Source: Actinomycetes bacterium
GTDB taxonomy: Bacteria; Actinomycetota; Actinomycetes; Actinomycetales; Microbacteriaceae
Assembly (NCBI GenBank): GCA_023428065.1
Contig: JAEYZI010000095.1
Location: forward strand, 65,179-129,178
Length of the DNA stretch: 64,000 bases
Reading direction: 5' to 3'
How positions within the stretch are numbered: the first letter of the stretch is position 1; the number at the start of each line of letters is the position of its first letter. This document shows positions 6,594 through 14,907 of this stretch, one piece after another. The position numbers and the translations under genes were made by a program. Under the pieces are notes generated by a model. The model saw nothing but the letters and a program-made list of their open reading frames with translations, was not told the origin of the DNA and made no database searches.

Positions 6594-7628
6594 TCAGGAG
6601 CCCGCGCGCGGGATCTCGAGCCAGAGCTCGACCTCGTCGTCGGGCTCTCCCCCGAGCAGGGTCACGGCCTCGTCGTCGACGGTGCGCAGCCCCACGACCG
6701 TCACGGCCACATCCGAGCCCTCGGGCACCGTGCGGGCGATCACGCGGTCGGCGGAGGTCTCACGCAGCGCGAGGGCGAGCCGCCCGAGCACGCGGTCGAG
6801 CTCCGGCTCCGTGAGGTCGTCGATGCCGCCCTCGTCGAGCAGCGTCACGATCGTGCCGCGGCGCCGGGCGAGCATGACCTGCTCGCGGACCGCGTCGTTG
6901 AGGAGGCGTCGGCCGCGGATCTCGTCGCGGATGGCCGCCTCGAGGTGCAGGCACTCGGCGCGCTGAGAGGGTGTCAGATCGCCCTCGGCTGCGCGGATCG
7001 TGCGCAGCATCGGGAGCGCCATGACGCTCGTCTGCCCGAGCCGGAACTGACGCTCGTGAAGGTGGGCTTCCTGGGCGGCCTGCCACTCCGTGGCCTCCCG
7101 CTCCGCGCGCGCGAACTGCTCCGAGTCGCGCGACGCCTTCGCGAGCGTGTTGGTGATGATGTGCGCGACGCCCACCCACGACGCCGAGCCGATGACGCCG
7201 ATCGTGCCGAGCGCCCCCGGCCCGGCCCAGAAGACCGTCTGCACGACGAGGAAGATGATGCCCGCCCACGCGAAGCCCGGACGCAGCCGCACCGTCGTGA
7301 TCGTCATGAGCGTGCCGATCGCCGCGACATACCACGTGGCGTAGCCGTTGCCGCCAGGTCGAGTGGGGTCGAGCACGACCGTGATGAGCGGGGGCAGGGC
7401 GACGGCGACGCCGAGCGAGAACGACGCGAGCCAGATCGGCATCCGTCCCTCGCGGGTCGGCCACAGCACGGCGGCCGTGACGACCGCGTACATGACCATT
7501 CCCACGATGACGGCGCCCGGCTCGCTCGCGTAGTCGCGCGTGAGCGAGTAGCCCGCGAGCACGAGGTGATAGCCGGAGAACACCGCCGCGAGGGCGATGA
7601 TGAGATATCGGGGCACGCCGATCGTCAT
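6594..7628 (-). CDS. Membrane protein resembling a degenerate histidine kinase
   Basis: A 344-residue protein with about six membrane helices in the first 165 residues, then a helical cytoplasmic stretch (ARAEREATEWQAAQEAHLHE) and a domain that reads like a sensor kinase core. It shows LEAAIRDEIRGRRLLNDAV and RGTIVTLLDEGG, but no H-box histidine in an HD/HE context and no N, G1 or G2 ATP-binding boxes. It overlaps the sensor kinase by 4 bp as the third gene of the operon, so it may be a pseudokinase partner or signal-sensing subunit. No family name can be assigned; the exact role is unknown. Confidence 0.7.
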   Translation of the reverse strand: MTIGVPRYLIIALAAVFSGYHLVLAGYSLTRDYASEPGAVIVGMVMYAVVTAAVLWPTREGRMPIWLASFSLGVAVALPPLITVVLDPTRPGGNGYATWYVAAIGTLMTITTVRLRPGFAWAGIIFLVVQTVFWAGPGALGTIGVIGSASWVGVAHIITNTLAKASRDSEQFARAEREATEWQAAQEAHLHERQFRLGQTSVMALPMLRTIRAAEGDLTPSQRAECLHLEAAIRDEIRGRRLLNDAVREQVMLARRRGTIVTLLDEGGIDDLTEPELDRVLGRLALALRETSADRVIARTVPEGSDVAVTVVGLRTVDDEAVTLLGGEPDDEVELWLEIPRAGS

Positions 7629-8860
7629 CGGGGCCCCTCCTGCGGCGCGGGCCAGTGGAGCGAGACGACGGTGCCGTGACCCAACGACGTGTCGATCGCG
7701 GCGGCCCCGCCGACGCTCGCGACGCGCTCGAGGATCGAGACGCGCACGCCGAGGCGACCGGTGGGCACGGCCTCCGGGTCGAAGCCCGACCCGCGGTCGC
7801 CCACCTCGATCACGAGGCCGTCGACGCCGCCCCGCACGACCGCCCAGCGCTCGACCCCCTCGCCCGCGTGCTGGAGGCTGTTGACCATTGCCTGCACGGC
7901 GGCGGAGTAGAGCGCGTCGGCGACGGCGACCGGGATGCGCCCGTAGCGCGCGGCATCCGTGTCGACCCGCACGGGCTCCGAGAGGGTCGCCGCCGCGTCG
8001 ACGATGCGGTTCGCGAGCGCCGCGACCGACACCTCGGCGTCGCTCTGCGGCGCCTCCGAGAGCGCGTCGCGCAGGTGGCCGATCGCGTTCCCCGCCATGA
8101 GGGCGGCGAGCTCCTTCGCCTCGACCGTCTCGGCGCGCGCCGCCGACAGGAGGGTCGTGAGCACGCTGTCGTGCACGATCGCGTCGACCTGCACGCGCTC
8201 CGCCTCGATCGCGTGCTGGCGCACGGCGTGCCCGTAGCGCTCGAGGGCGGTCGCCTGCGCGCGGTCGACCGACGACGCGGCGTTGCGGAGGATCGCCGTG
8301 ATGATCGTGATCGCGCCGCCGAGGATGATCGCGTGGACCGAGTCGAGCACGGCCTGGGTGATCGTCACCCCGCCGCCGGGGGGCGTGATGCGGATCACGC
8401 CGTAGATGAGGGGCGCGAGCACGACGTAGACGGTCGCGACGCGGATACCGAAGCCCACGGTGGCCATGGCGGTCGCGATCGTGAGCGTGTAGTAGAGCCA
8501 GTAGCTCTCCGGGTCGGGCGCCGCGGCGGGGTCGATCACCGCGAACGGCCAGCTCACGAGCGCGACGAGATAGACGATCGCGAAGCTCACGTGCCCGACC
8601 CGCAGCCCGCGGTCGAGGGCCGACGTCACCGCCGTGAGGACGAGACTGCCGACGAGCGAGCCGACCATGACGATCGACCACGCGGGGTCCATATTCGGCA
8701 GCTGCTCGACCATGGCCGGCACCGACTGCAGCATGAAGGCGATGCCGAAGCCCGCGGCCGTGCGGGCGATCGCCGTGGTGACGCGGACGAGACTGAGCGG
8801 ATTGCGCACCGCCTGCCCGCGGGGCACCGTCGCGGTGGGGGCGGGTGCCGCCTCAGCCAT
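7625..8860 (-). CDS. NarL-type sensor histidine kinase
   Basis: A 411-residue membrane sensor that would autophosphorylate and pass phosphate to the adjacent regulator. It has about six helices (residues 25-200). The likely phospho-accepting helix is ERVQVDAIVHDSVLTTLL (His near residue 230). The HATPase domain shows MVNSLQHAGEG (N box), VGDRGSGFD (G1), and SLGHGTVVSLHW (G2). It sits second in the operon, overlapping the regulator end by 8 bp and the following membrane protein by 4 bp. There is no periplasmic sensor domain of note, so it probably senses a membrane or intracellular cue. Confidence 0.87.
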   Translation of the reverse strand: MAEAAPAPTATVPRGQAVRNPLSLVRVTTAIARTAAGFGIAFMLQSVPAMVEQLPNMDPAWSIVMVGSLVGSLVLTAVTSALDRGLRVGHVSFAIVYLVALVSWPFAVIDPAAAPDPESYWLYYTLTIATAMATVGFGIRVATVYVVLAPLIYGVIRITPPGGGVTITQAVLDSVHAIILGGAITIITAILRNAASSVDRAQATALERYGHAVRQHAIEAERVQVDAIVHDSVLTTLLSAARAETVEAKELAALMAGNAIGHLRDALSEAPQSDAEVSVAALANRIVDAAATLSEPVRVDTDAARYGRIPVAVADALYSAAVQAMVNSLQHAGEGVERWAVVRGGVDGLVIEVGDRGSGFDPEAVPTGRLGVRVSILERVASVGGAAAIDTSLGHGTVVSLHWPAPQEGPR

Positions 8861-9548
8861 CGCCGTCGGAGTCGAGCCCCGGCAGGATGCCGTCTTCGAC
8901 CGCCCGACGCAGCAGATCCACCTTCGTCGGGGCGGGGCGGCCGACCTCGACGTACTTCGCGCGGATGCGGTCGAGGTACTCGCGCGCGGTCGAATAGCCG
9001 ATGCCGAGCTGCTCGGCCGCGAGCTTGAGCGGGAGGCCCGAGGCGTACAGGTGCAGGATCTCGCGCTCGCGTCGACCGAGCTCGGCCTTGGCGAAGTCGC
9101 GATCGGCGTCGATCGCGCTCGCCCACTCGAGGTTGTTGAGCACCTCGCCGCGCGCGACCGTCGCGGCGGCGGTCACGACCGTCCGCATCGAGGCCGACTT
9201 CGGGATGACGCCCGCGGCACCCGCCGCGAGGGCCTCGCGCACGAGGTCGACGCGGTCGGCGATCGAATGCACGAGCACGGGCGCGCCGATCGCCTGGACG
9301 CTCTTGACGTTCTGGGTGACGCTCGAGCCGTCGCCGAGCGAGAGGTCGAGCACGACGACGTCGACCTCGCGGCCGGCGAGCCCCTCGATGAGCTCGGGCA
9401 CGCTGGGGGCGGCGATCGTGAAGTCGTGCCCCGCTTCGACGAACGCGGCCTTGAGCCCCACGCGCACGGATTCGTGGTCGTCGACGACCGCGACGCGCGC
9501 GGCGCGGCCCTGATCGCGGCTGTCCGGTCGATCCACCACGGTGCTCAT
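8853..9548 (-). CDS. LuxR/NarL-family response regulator
   Basis: A 231-residue DNA-binding regulator. The receiver domain begins RVAVVDDHESVRVGLK (acidic pair near residues 23-24) with phospho-acceptor Asp68 in VVVLDLSLGDG and Lys in VIPKSAS near 115. The C-terminal helix-turn-helix lies in LGRREREILHLYASG onward, with STAREYLDRIRAKY as recognition helix. It lacks the usual TVKxH wording, so it belongs to a divergent actinobacterial NarL subgroup. First gene of a three-gene operon; a TACGAT -10 box (complement of 9587-9592) and GGAGAG just before the ATG support the start. Target genes are unknown. Confidence 0.9.
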   Translation of the reverse strand: MSTVVDRPDSRDQGRAARVAVVDDHESVRVGLKAAFVEAGHDFTIAAPSVPELIEGLAGREVDVVVLDLSLGDGSSVTQNVKSVQAIGAPVLVHSIADRVDLVREALAAGAAGVIPKSASMRTVVTAAATVARGEVLNNLEWASAIDADRDFAKAELGRREREILHLYASGLPLKLAAEQLGIGYSTAREYLDRIRAKYVEVGRPAPTKVDLLRRAVEDGILPGLDSDGDG

Positions 9549-9633
9549 GCTCTCTCCAGGTCGGGTGCGGCGGGCCGCCGCGGCTCATCGTAGCGCGCGG
9601 ACGACGCCACGGGGTGGAACGGGCTGTCCACCG

Positions 9634-10863
9634 TCATGCTCGCACGAAGGCGCCGACCGCCTCGACGTGGTGCGTGCTCGGGAAGAGGTCGAACGCGCGC
9701 AGGCCCGTGAGCTCGTAGCCGAGCTCGCCGAGCACGCCCGCATCCCGGGCGAACGCGACGGGATCGCACGCGACGTACACGAGCTGCGCCGGCCGCACGG
9801 CCGCGATCGCGGTGAGCACCTCACGGCCCGCACCCGAGCGCGGAGGGTCGAGCACGACGGTCGCCGCCGCGAGGCGCGCGCGCTCCGTGACGGATGCGTC
9901 GGCGAGCGTGCGCACCCACCTCTCGACCTTCGCGGTGACGGCGGTCGCGCCGAGCCAGTCGGCCAGGTTCTCCTGCGCGTGCTCGGTCGCACGCGCATCC
10001 GACTCGACCGAGGTGATGCGCACGGTCGAGCCGAACCGATCGCCCACGGCCGCCGCGAGCAGCCCCACGCCGCCGTAGAGGTCGACGTTCGCGGCGCGCG
10101 GGTCGAAGAGCGCCTCGTCGATCGCGTCCTGCACGGCGCGCGTGAGGGTCGACGGCGCGGCGGCGTGCACCTGCCAGAATCCCGCGTCGTCGACGCGGAA
10201 CTCGCGCTCGCCGACGCGCTCGCGGATGACGGTGGGGGCCTGGCGACCGAGGATGAGGCGCGCGCCTCCCACGCTCGGCGCGAGCACCTCGACGGCGCCG
10301 CCCGCGTGCTCCGGCATCCGCTCCCCGAGCGGGGCCGCCTCGCGCAGCGCGGCGGTGCCGAGCGGGAGGTCGGCGACCGGCACGACGCGATGCGAGCGTG
10401 CGGCGAAGGGGCCGACCGTGCCGTCGGAGGCGACGTGCAGCCGTTCGCGCGTGCGCCATCCGCCGCCGTCGGCGGGCCCGTCGACCGCCTCGACCTCGAC
10501 CTCGCGCTCGAGGCGCGCCATGCGTGCGAGGGAGTCGGAGAGCACATGCGCCTTGAGGGCGCGCTGGTGCGCAGGCTCGATGTGTCCGAAGTCCGCGCCG
10601 CCCGGCCGCTCGGCGGGGTCACGCGCGACGTCCGCCTCCGCCCACAGGTGGGGGCGCCGGTGCGGGCTCGCCTCGAGCACCTCGACCGTGTCGGCCCACC
10701 AGAAGCGGGGCTTCCTGTCGTCCGAGATGCGTGCCCGCACGCGCTCGCCCGGGATCGCGTCCGCGACGAAGATCACGCGCCCGTCGAGACGGGCGACCCC
10801 GTAACCGCCGTGGGCGATGTTGGTAACCTCGACGTCGACCTCGCGGCCCTGCATGTCACCCAT
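9634..10863 (-). CDS. TRAM-domain class I RNA methyltransferase (RlmD/TrmA-like uracil-5-methyltransferase)
   Basis: Predicted SAM-dependent methyltransferase acting on C5 of uridine in rRNA or tRNA. The 409-residue protein has an N-terminal TRAM domain (about 8-60), a central RNA-binding region and a Rossmann domain with DLYGGVGLLAAAVG near residue 265. It has the family's FWQVH motif, LDPPRSGAGREV near 340, and catalytic cysteine in YVACDP. It lacks the four-cysteine iron-sulphur cluster of E. coli RlmD. The ATG at 10863 is placed by TATGCT 7 bp upstream (leaderless). Divergent from maf with only 21 bp between starts. The exact uridine cannot be predicted. Confidence 0.88.
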   Translation of the reverse strand: MGDMQGREVDVEVTNIAHGGYGVARLDGRVIFVADAIPGERVRARISDDRKPRFWWADTVEVLEASPHRRPHLWAEADVARDPAERPGGADFGHIEPAHQRALKAHVLSDSLARMARLEREVEVEAVDGPADGGGWRTRERLHVASDGTVGPFAARSHRVVPVADLPLGTAALREAAPLGERMPEHAGGAVEVLAPSVGGARLILGRQAPTVIRERVGEREFRVDDAGFWQVHAAAPSTLTRAVQDAIDEALFDPRAANVDLYGGVGLLAAAVGDRFGSTVRITSVESDARATEHAQENLADWLGATAVTAKVERWVRTLADASVTERARLAAATVVLDPPRSGAGREVLTAIAAVRPAQLVYVACDPVAFARDAGVLGELGYELTGLRAFDLFPSTHHVEAVGAFVRA

Positions 10864-10884
10864 TCATACGAGCATAGGAGCCCC
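10864..10884. promoter_or_regulatory. Compact divergent promoter, RNA methyltransferase and maf
   Basis: On the bottom strand TATGCT is 7 bp from the methyltransferase ATG. On the top strand TAGGAG at 10875-10880 is a plausible ribosome site just before the maf GTG, so the maf transcript must start upstream, inside the methyltransferase gene, or lack a leader. Confidence 0.4.
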
Positions 10885-11511
10885 GTGCGGCTGTACCTCG
10901 CATCCACCTCTCCGGCTCGCCTCGCGACCCTCCGCGCCGTCGGCATCGAGCCGGTGCCGGTCCCCTCGCACGTCGACGAGGATGCCGTGGCCGCCGCCGC
11001 GGGACCGCAGGACCCCGCAGCCTTCGTGACCCTCCTGGCGCGCGCCAAGGCCGAGGCCGTCGCCGAGCGACTCGCGGGCGCGGGCGACCTCGACGGGCTC
11101 GTGCTCGGCGGCGACTCCGCGTTCGAGGTCGACGGCGTCGTGCACGGCAAGCCGCATCTGCCGGAGACCGCCCGCGAGCGCTGGCACGCCCAGCGCGGCG
11201 GCTCCGGGGTGCTGCACTCCGGCCACTGGCTCATCGACGCGCGCGGCGGGCTGCTCGGCCGTTCGGTCGGCGGAGCCACCTCGGCGCGCGTGCACTTCGC
11301 CTCCGACATCAGCGACGAGGAGATCGACGCCTACATCGCGACGGGCGAGCCGCTCGAGGTCGCAGGCGCCTTCACGATCGACTCGAAGGGGGCGGGCTTC
11401 ATCGACCGCATCGAAGGCGACCCCCACACCGTCGTCGGCCTCAGCGTGCCCTACCTGCGCACCCTCGTGCGTTCGCTCGGGGTCGAGTGGACATCGCTCT
11501 GGAACCGGTGA
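10885..11511 (+). CDS. maf: Maf-like nucleoside triphosphate pyrophosphatase
   Basis: Hydrolyses non-canonical or excess NTPs to NMP and pyrophosphate; linked to septum control in other bacteria. The 208-residue protein begins LYLASTSPARLATLR (the family's SxSPxR), has KAEAVAERL, GGDSAFEVDG near residue 75, GKP, and TSARVHFASDISDEEIDAYI. The GTG at 10885 is supported by TAGGAG. It is followed after 100 bp by the carboxylase alpha gene, the arrangement seen in mycobacteria (maf near accA3). Confidence 0.9.
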   Translation: MRLYLASTSPARLATLRAVGIEPVPVPSHVDEDAVAAAAGPQDPAAFVTLLARAKAEAVAERLAGAGDLDGLVLGGDSAFEVDGVVHGKPHLPETARERWHAQRGGSGVLHSGHWLIDARGGLLGRSVGGATSARVHFASDISDEEIDAYIATGEPLEVAGAFTIDSKGAGFIDRIEGDPHTVVGLSVPYLRTLVRSLGVEWTSLWNR

Positions 11512-11530
11512 GCGCGCCGCGCTGCTTGTA

Positions 11531-11558
11531 GAGCGGGCGCAAGCCGCGCTCGCGGGTT
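11531..11558 (+). terminator. Terminator-like hairpin after maf
   Basis: GAGCG-GGC pairs with GCC-(G)-CGCTC around a GCAA tetraloop (11531-11551), followed shortly by TTT at 11556-11558. Confidence 0.4.
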
Positions 11559-11596
11559 TGTGCACGGCCGACAACGGGAGCGCGCGCGACGCCCCC

Positions 11597-11602
11597 TAGG
11601 CT
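11597..11602 (+). promoter_or_regulatory. -10 element of the carboxylase alpha gene
   Basis: TAGGCT ends 9 bp before the ATG at 11612, which fits a leaderless or near-leaderless transcript. The box is identical to that of the beta-subunit gene, so both parts of the enzyme may be driven alike. Confidence 0.5.
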
Positions 11603-11611
11603 GGGGACACT

Positions 11612-13369
11612 ATGCCTCGCATCACGAAGGTCCTCATCGCGAATCGGGGGGAGATCGCGGTGCGCGTCATCCGCGCCGCCCGCGACGCCGGCATCGCATC
11701 CGTCGCCGTCTACGCCGACCAGGACCGCGGTGCGCGGCACGTGGTCCTCGCCGACGAGGCCTACGCCCTCGAGGGCACGACGAGCGCCACCACCTACCTC
11801 GTCATCGACAAGCTCCTCTCGATCGCGCGGCGCTCGGGCGCCGACGCCGTGCACCCTGGCTACGGGTTCCTCGCCGAGAACGCGGACTTCGCGCGCGCCG
11901 TCATCGACGCGGGACTCATCTGGATCGGCCCGTCTCCGGAGGCCATCGAGCGCCTCGGCGACAAGGTCTCGGCGCGCCACGTGGCCGAGAAGGTCGGCGC
12001 CCCGCTCGCCCCCGGAACGCTCAACCCCGTCGCGGGAGCGGACGAGGTGCTCGCCTTCGTCGACGAGCACGGCCTCCCGGTCGCCATCAAGGCGGCCTTC
12101 GGCGGCGGCGGACGCGGCCTCAAGGTCGCCCGCACGCGCGAGGAGGTGCCCGAGCTCTTCGACTCCGCGACGCGCGAGGCGGTCGCCGCCTTCGGTCGCG
12201 GCGAGTGCTTCGTCGAGAAGTACCTCGACAAGCCCCGTCACGTCGAGACCCAGTGCCTCGCGGATGCCGAGGGCAACGTCGTCGTCGTGTCGACGCGCGA
12301 CTGCTCGCTGCAGCGTCGCCACCAGAAGCTCGTCGAGGAGGCGCCCGCGCCCTTCCTCACCGACGAGCAGCGCGAACTGCTTTACCGCTCGTCGAAGGCG
12401 ATCCTCAAGGAGGTCGGCTACGTCGGCGCCGGCACGTGCGAGTTCCTCATCGGGCTCGACGGCACCGTGTCCTTCCTCGAGGTCAACACGCGCCTCCAGG
12501 TCGAGCACCCGGTGTCGGAGGAGGTCACGGGCATCGACCTCGTGCGCGAGCAGTTCCGCATCGCCGAGGGCGGCATCCTCGACTACCCCGACCCCGAGAC
12601 GCACGGCCACTCGATCGAGTTCCGCATCAACGGCGAGGACCCGGGCCGCGGCTTCCTGCCGACGCCCGGCCCCATCCAGGCCATCCGCTACCCCGGCGGT
12701 CCCGGGGTGCGCATCGACTCGGGCGTCACGACGGGCGACGAGATCTCGGGTGCCTTCGACTCGCTCCTCGCGAAGCTCATCGTGACGGGCTCCTCTCGCG
12801 AGGATGCGCTCGAGCGCGCGCGCCGGGCCCTCGACGAGTTCGAGGTGGCCGGCCTGCCGACCGTCATCCCGTTCCACCGGGCGATCGTGCGCGACCCCGC
12901 GTTCACCGCGCCCGACGGCCGCTTCGGAGTCTTCACGCGGTGGATCGAGACCGAGTTCGCGGGCGAGCTCGAGCCGTGGGGCGGCGTGCTCGCCGAGCCC
13001 TCGACGCCCGAGAAGCGCCACGCCGTCGTCGTGGAGGTGGAGGGCAAGCGCGTCGCGGTGTCGCTTCCGACGACCCTCCTGCCGTCGGCCACGGTCGCCG
13101 CTCCCCCGCCGCCGCGGCGCCGGGGCGGCTCGCGCGCCGTCACGACCGCGACGGGCGATGCGGTCAAGGCGCCCATGCAGGCGACCGTCGTGAAACTCGC
13201 CGTCGCCGAGGGCGACAAGGTCGTCAAGGGCGACCTCGTCGTCGTGCTCGAGGCGATGAAGATGGAGCAGCCGCTCACCGCCCACAAGGACGGCACGGTC
13301 GGCGGCATCGACGCAACCGTCGGCGCCACGGTGTCGTCGGGCCACCTGCTCCTGACCATCGCCGACTAG
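11612..13369 (+). CDS. accA3: Acyl-CoA carboxylase alpha subunit (biotin carboxylase plus carrier domain)
   Basis: Carboxylates biotin with ATP and bicarbonate, then delivers it to the beta chain. The 585-residue protein starts ITKVLIANRGEIAVRVIRAA and has the ATP-grasp loop FGGGGRGLKVA near residue 167. Active-site residues are in EVNTRLQVEHPVSEEVTG near 290, with RINGEDP after it. A C-terminal biotinyl domain carries EAMKMEQP, biotin on Lys550. It lacks the long central BT domain of AccA-type propionyl carboxylases from some bacteria, as expected for AccA3. It forms one complex with accD5 and accE encoded 5 kb upstream, biotinylated by birA. Confidence 0.94.
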   Translation: MPRITKVLIANRGEIAVRVIRAARDAGIASVAVYADQDRGARHVVLADEAYALEGTTSATTYLVIDKLLSIARRSGADAVHPGYGFLAENADFARAVIDAGLIWIGPSPEAIERLGDKVSARHVAEKVGAPLAPGTLNPVAGADEVLAFVDEHGLPVAIKAAFGGGGRGLKVARTREEVPELFDSATREAVAAFGRGECFVEKYLDKPRHVETQCLADAEGNVVVVSTRDCSLQRRHQKLVEEAPAPFLTDEQRELLYRSSKAILKEVGYVGAGTCEFLIGLDGTVSFLEVNTRLQVEHPVSEEVTGIDLVREQFRIAEGGILDYPDPETHGHSIEFRINGEDPGRGFLPTPGPIQAIRYPGGPGVRIDSGVTTGDEISGAFDSLLAKLIVTGSSREDALERARRALDEFEVAGLPTVIPFHRAIVRDPAFTAPDGRFGVFTRWIETEFAGELEPWGGVLAEPSTPEKRHAVVVEVEGKRVAVSLPTTLLPSATVAAPPPPRRRGGSRAVTTATGDAVKAPMQATVVKLAVAEGDKVVKGDLVVVLEAMKMEQPLTAHKDGTVGGIDATVGATVSSGHLLLTIAD

Positions 13370-13372
13370 AGT
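13367..13372 (+). promoter_or_regulatory. -10 element overlapping the accA3 stop codon
   Basis: TAGAGT starts with the TAG stop of accA3 and lies 6 bp before the ATG of the glycosyltransferase. It offers a separate leaderless transcript despite the tight spacing. Confidence 0.45.
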
Positions 13373-13378
13373 CCGAGC

Positions 13379-14380
13379 ATGACGCCGTCCGGGTCCACCG
13401 TCACCGGCGTCATCCCGCTCTACCAGGGTGCCGCCTGGATCCGCGAGGCTGTCGACTCCGTGAGCGGGCAGACGTCGCCGCCCGCCGAGCTCATCGTCGT
13501 CGACGACGGATCGACCGACGGAGGCGCCGACCTCATCCCCCCGACGCCCTTCCCCGTGCGCGTCATCCGCCAGGGGAACGCAGGACAGGGCGCTGCCCGC
13601 AACACCGGCATAGCGGCCGCCCGCACCCCGTATGTCGCCCTGCTCGACCAGGACGATCTCTGGCACCCGGGGCATCTCGCCGCGCTCGCCGACGCCCTCG
13701 AACCGCATGACGATCGGCTCGCGTTGGTCACGAGCGATTTCGACGAGGCGGACGAGACGGGGATCCGGATCGCCTCCTACATCGCGACGCGGGGCACCCG
13801 CTTCCCCCACACGCTCGGGTCCGCACTGTCGACGAGCGTCAACACGCTCCCCTCCGCGACCCTCTACCGGCGCGATCACGTGCTCGACGTGGGCGGCTTC
13901 GACGTGCGCCTTCGGGGCTACGAGGACGACGACCTCCTCGTGCGGCTGCTGCGCGCGGGCCGGACTCACCGTTTCGTCCCGGAGGTCACGACGACGCATC
14001 GGCTGCACGGGCAGAACACCTCCCATTCACCCGCGTTCCTGCGCAGTCGCGTCGTCTACGCCACGACGCTGCTCGATCAGGCCGATCGCGACGGCGACCC
14101 TCATCAGCGCGAGATCGTGCTCCGGCGCTTCCGCACGTCGACCCTCGTCGACTACGGCGACGCCCTCGTGGCGCACGACGAGGAGCGCCTGCGTCTGCTG
14201 ACCGAGACCTACGCGGCGCTCCTCGCCGCGGCGGGAGACCCTCCGGGGCGGATGGGCGCGCTCATGCGACGGCCGCGTCTGCTGCGCGCTCTGCTCGGCG
14301 CGTCCGCGCGTCTGCCCCGGGCGCTCAGGCCGACGTGGCCGGAGGGACTCGAGCGGCCCCGGGACACGCACCCCACGTGA
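13379..14380 (+). CDS. Family 2 glycosyltransferase
   Basis: Soluble 333-residue GT-A enzyme for a surface glycan. It reads TGVIPLYQGAAWIREAVDSV, VVDDGSTDGGADL (nucleotide-sugar binding), NAGQGAARNTGIAAA, LLDQDDLWHPGHL (metal-binding acidic motif near residue 97) and LRGYEDDDLLVRLL (catalytic ED). No membrane helices; the basic C-terminus (RRPRLLRALLGASARLPR) may dock to the membrane. It starts just after accA3 but probably from its own promoter. Donor and acceptor sugars cannot be assigned. Together with the next two genes it breaks up the conserved core order, suggesting insertion of a small glycan module. Confidence 0.85.
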   Translation: MTPSGSTVTGVIPLYQGAAWIREAVDSVSGQTSPPAELIVVDDGSTDGGADLIPPTPFPVRVIRQGNAGQGAARNTGIAAARTPYVALLDQDDLWHPGHLAALADALEPHDDRLALVTSDFDEADETGIRIASYIATRGTRFPHTLGSALSTSVNTLPSATLYRRDHVLDVGGFDVRLRGYEDDDLLVRLLRAGRTHRFVPEVTTTHRLHGQNTSHSPAFLRSRVVYATTLLDQADRDGDPHQREIVLRRFRTSTLVDYGDALVAHDEERLRLLTETYAALLAAAGDPPGRMGALMRRPRLLRALLGASARLPRALRPTWPEGLERPRDTHPT

Positions 14381-14406
14381 GGAACCTTCGAGCCCGAAAT
14401 CGACCG

Positions 14407-14412
14407 TATAGT
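14407..14412 (+). promoter_or_regulatory. -10 element of the cupin gene
   Basis: TATAGT, the strongest -10 match in this region, lies 6 bp before a GTG at 14419, pointing to a leaderless start there and not at the ATG 6 bp further on. Confidence 0.5.
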
Positions 14413-14418
14413 GACCGA

Positions 14419-14907
14419 GTGAGCATGTCTCCGCTACCCGAACCCGAGTTCTCCGCCCTCCCCATCGACGGCGCTCAGCTCGTCCGCCACCGCGTCGTGC
14501 AGTACAACAGCTCGATCCTCGTCGAGGCGAAGCGCGACGGGTGGACGGGCCTCTACGAGCAGCCGGTCGATCACCTCTACTGGATCGTCACCCATCGCGG
14601 CGTCCTGCGGGACTGGGGCCGCCACGAGTACACGACGGACCGCTACTCCGTCGCCTACGGCGAGGTCGAGGTCGCCCTCGTCGACGGGCGCGAAGGGAGT
14701 CCGACGGAGGGCGAGCTCGCCCTCGTGCGGCTGCGAGCAGGCGAGGGGGAAGGTCTCCTCATCCCCCCGGGGGTCTGGCACACCTTCCGGGCGATCACCG
14801 ACGACGCCGTGCTCGTCAACGCCAAGACACCGTCGTACGACGCCGGGAAGGTCGACAAGGCGAAGCTTCCGATCGACGGATCCTTCGGCTTCAGCTGGGC
14901 GAGCTGA
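14419..14907 (+). CDS. RmlC-like cupin, dTDP-4-dehydrorhamnose 3,5-epimerase-related
   Basis: A 162-residue protein with a small cupin barrel. It has VQYNSSILVEAKRDGWTGLYEQ, a barrel strand region DHLYWIVTHRGVLRDWGRH, and LLIPPGVWHTF near residue 120, then a tail in which VNAKTPSYDAG resembles sugar 3,5-epimerases. The His-Asp catalytic pair of true RmlC enzymes is not clearly present, so the reaction is uncertain; it may be an epimerase or a sugar-binding relative. It lies between two glycosyltransferases, which supports a role in nucleotide-sugar or glycan metabolism. Start chosen from the TATAGT box; ATG 14425 is the alternative. Confidence 0.7.
   Translation: MSMSPLPEPEFSALPIDGAQLVRHRVVQYNSSILVEAKRDGWTGLYEQPVDHLYWIVTHRGVLRDWGRHEYTTDRYSVAYGEVEVALVDGREGSPTEGELALVRLRAGEGEGLLIPPGVWHTFRAITDDAVLVNAKTPSYDAGKVDKAKLPIDGSFGFSWAS

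Noticed and set aside
11441..14026. An 861-residue minus-strand open frame
   Set aside because: Antisense shadow of accA3 and the glycosyltransferase; composition is low-complexity and there is no ribosome site or family motif.
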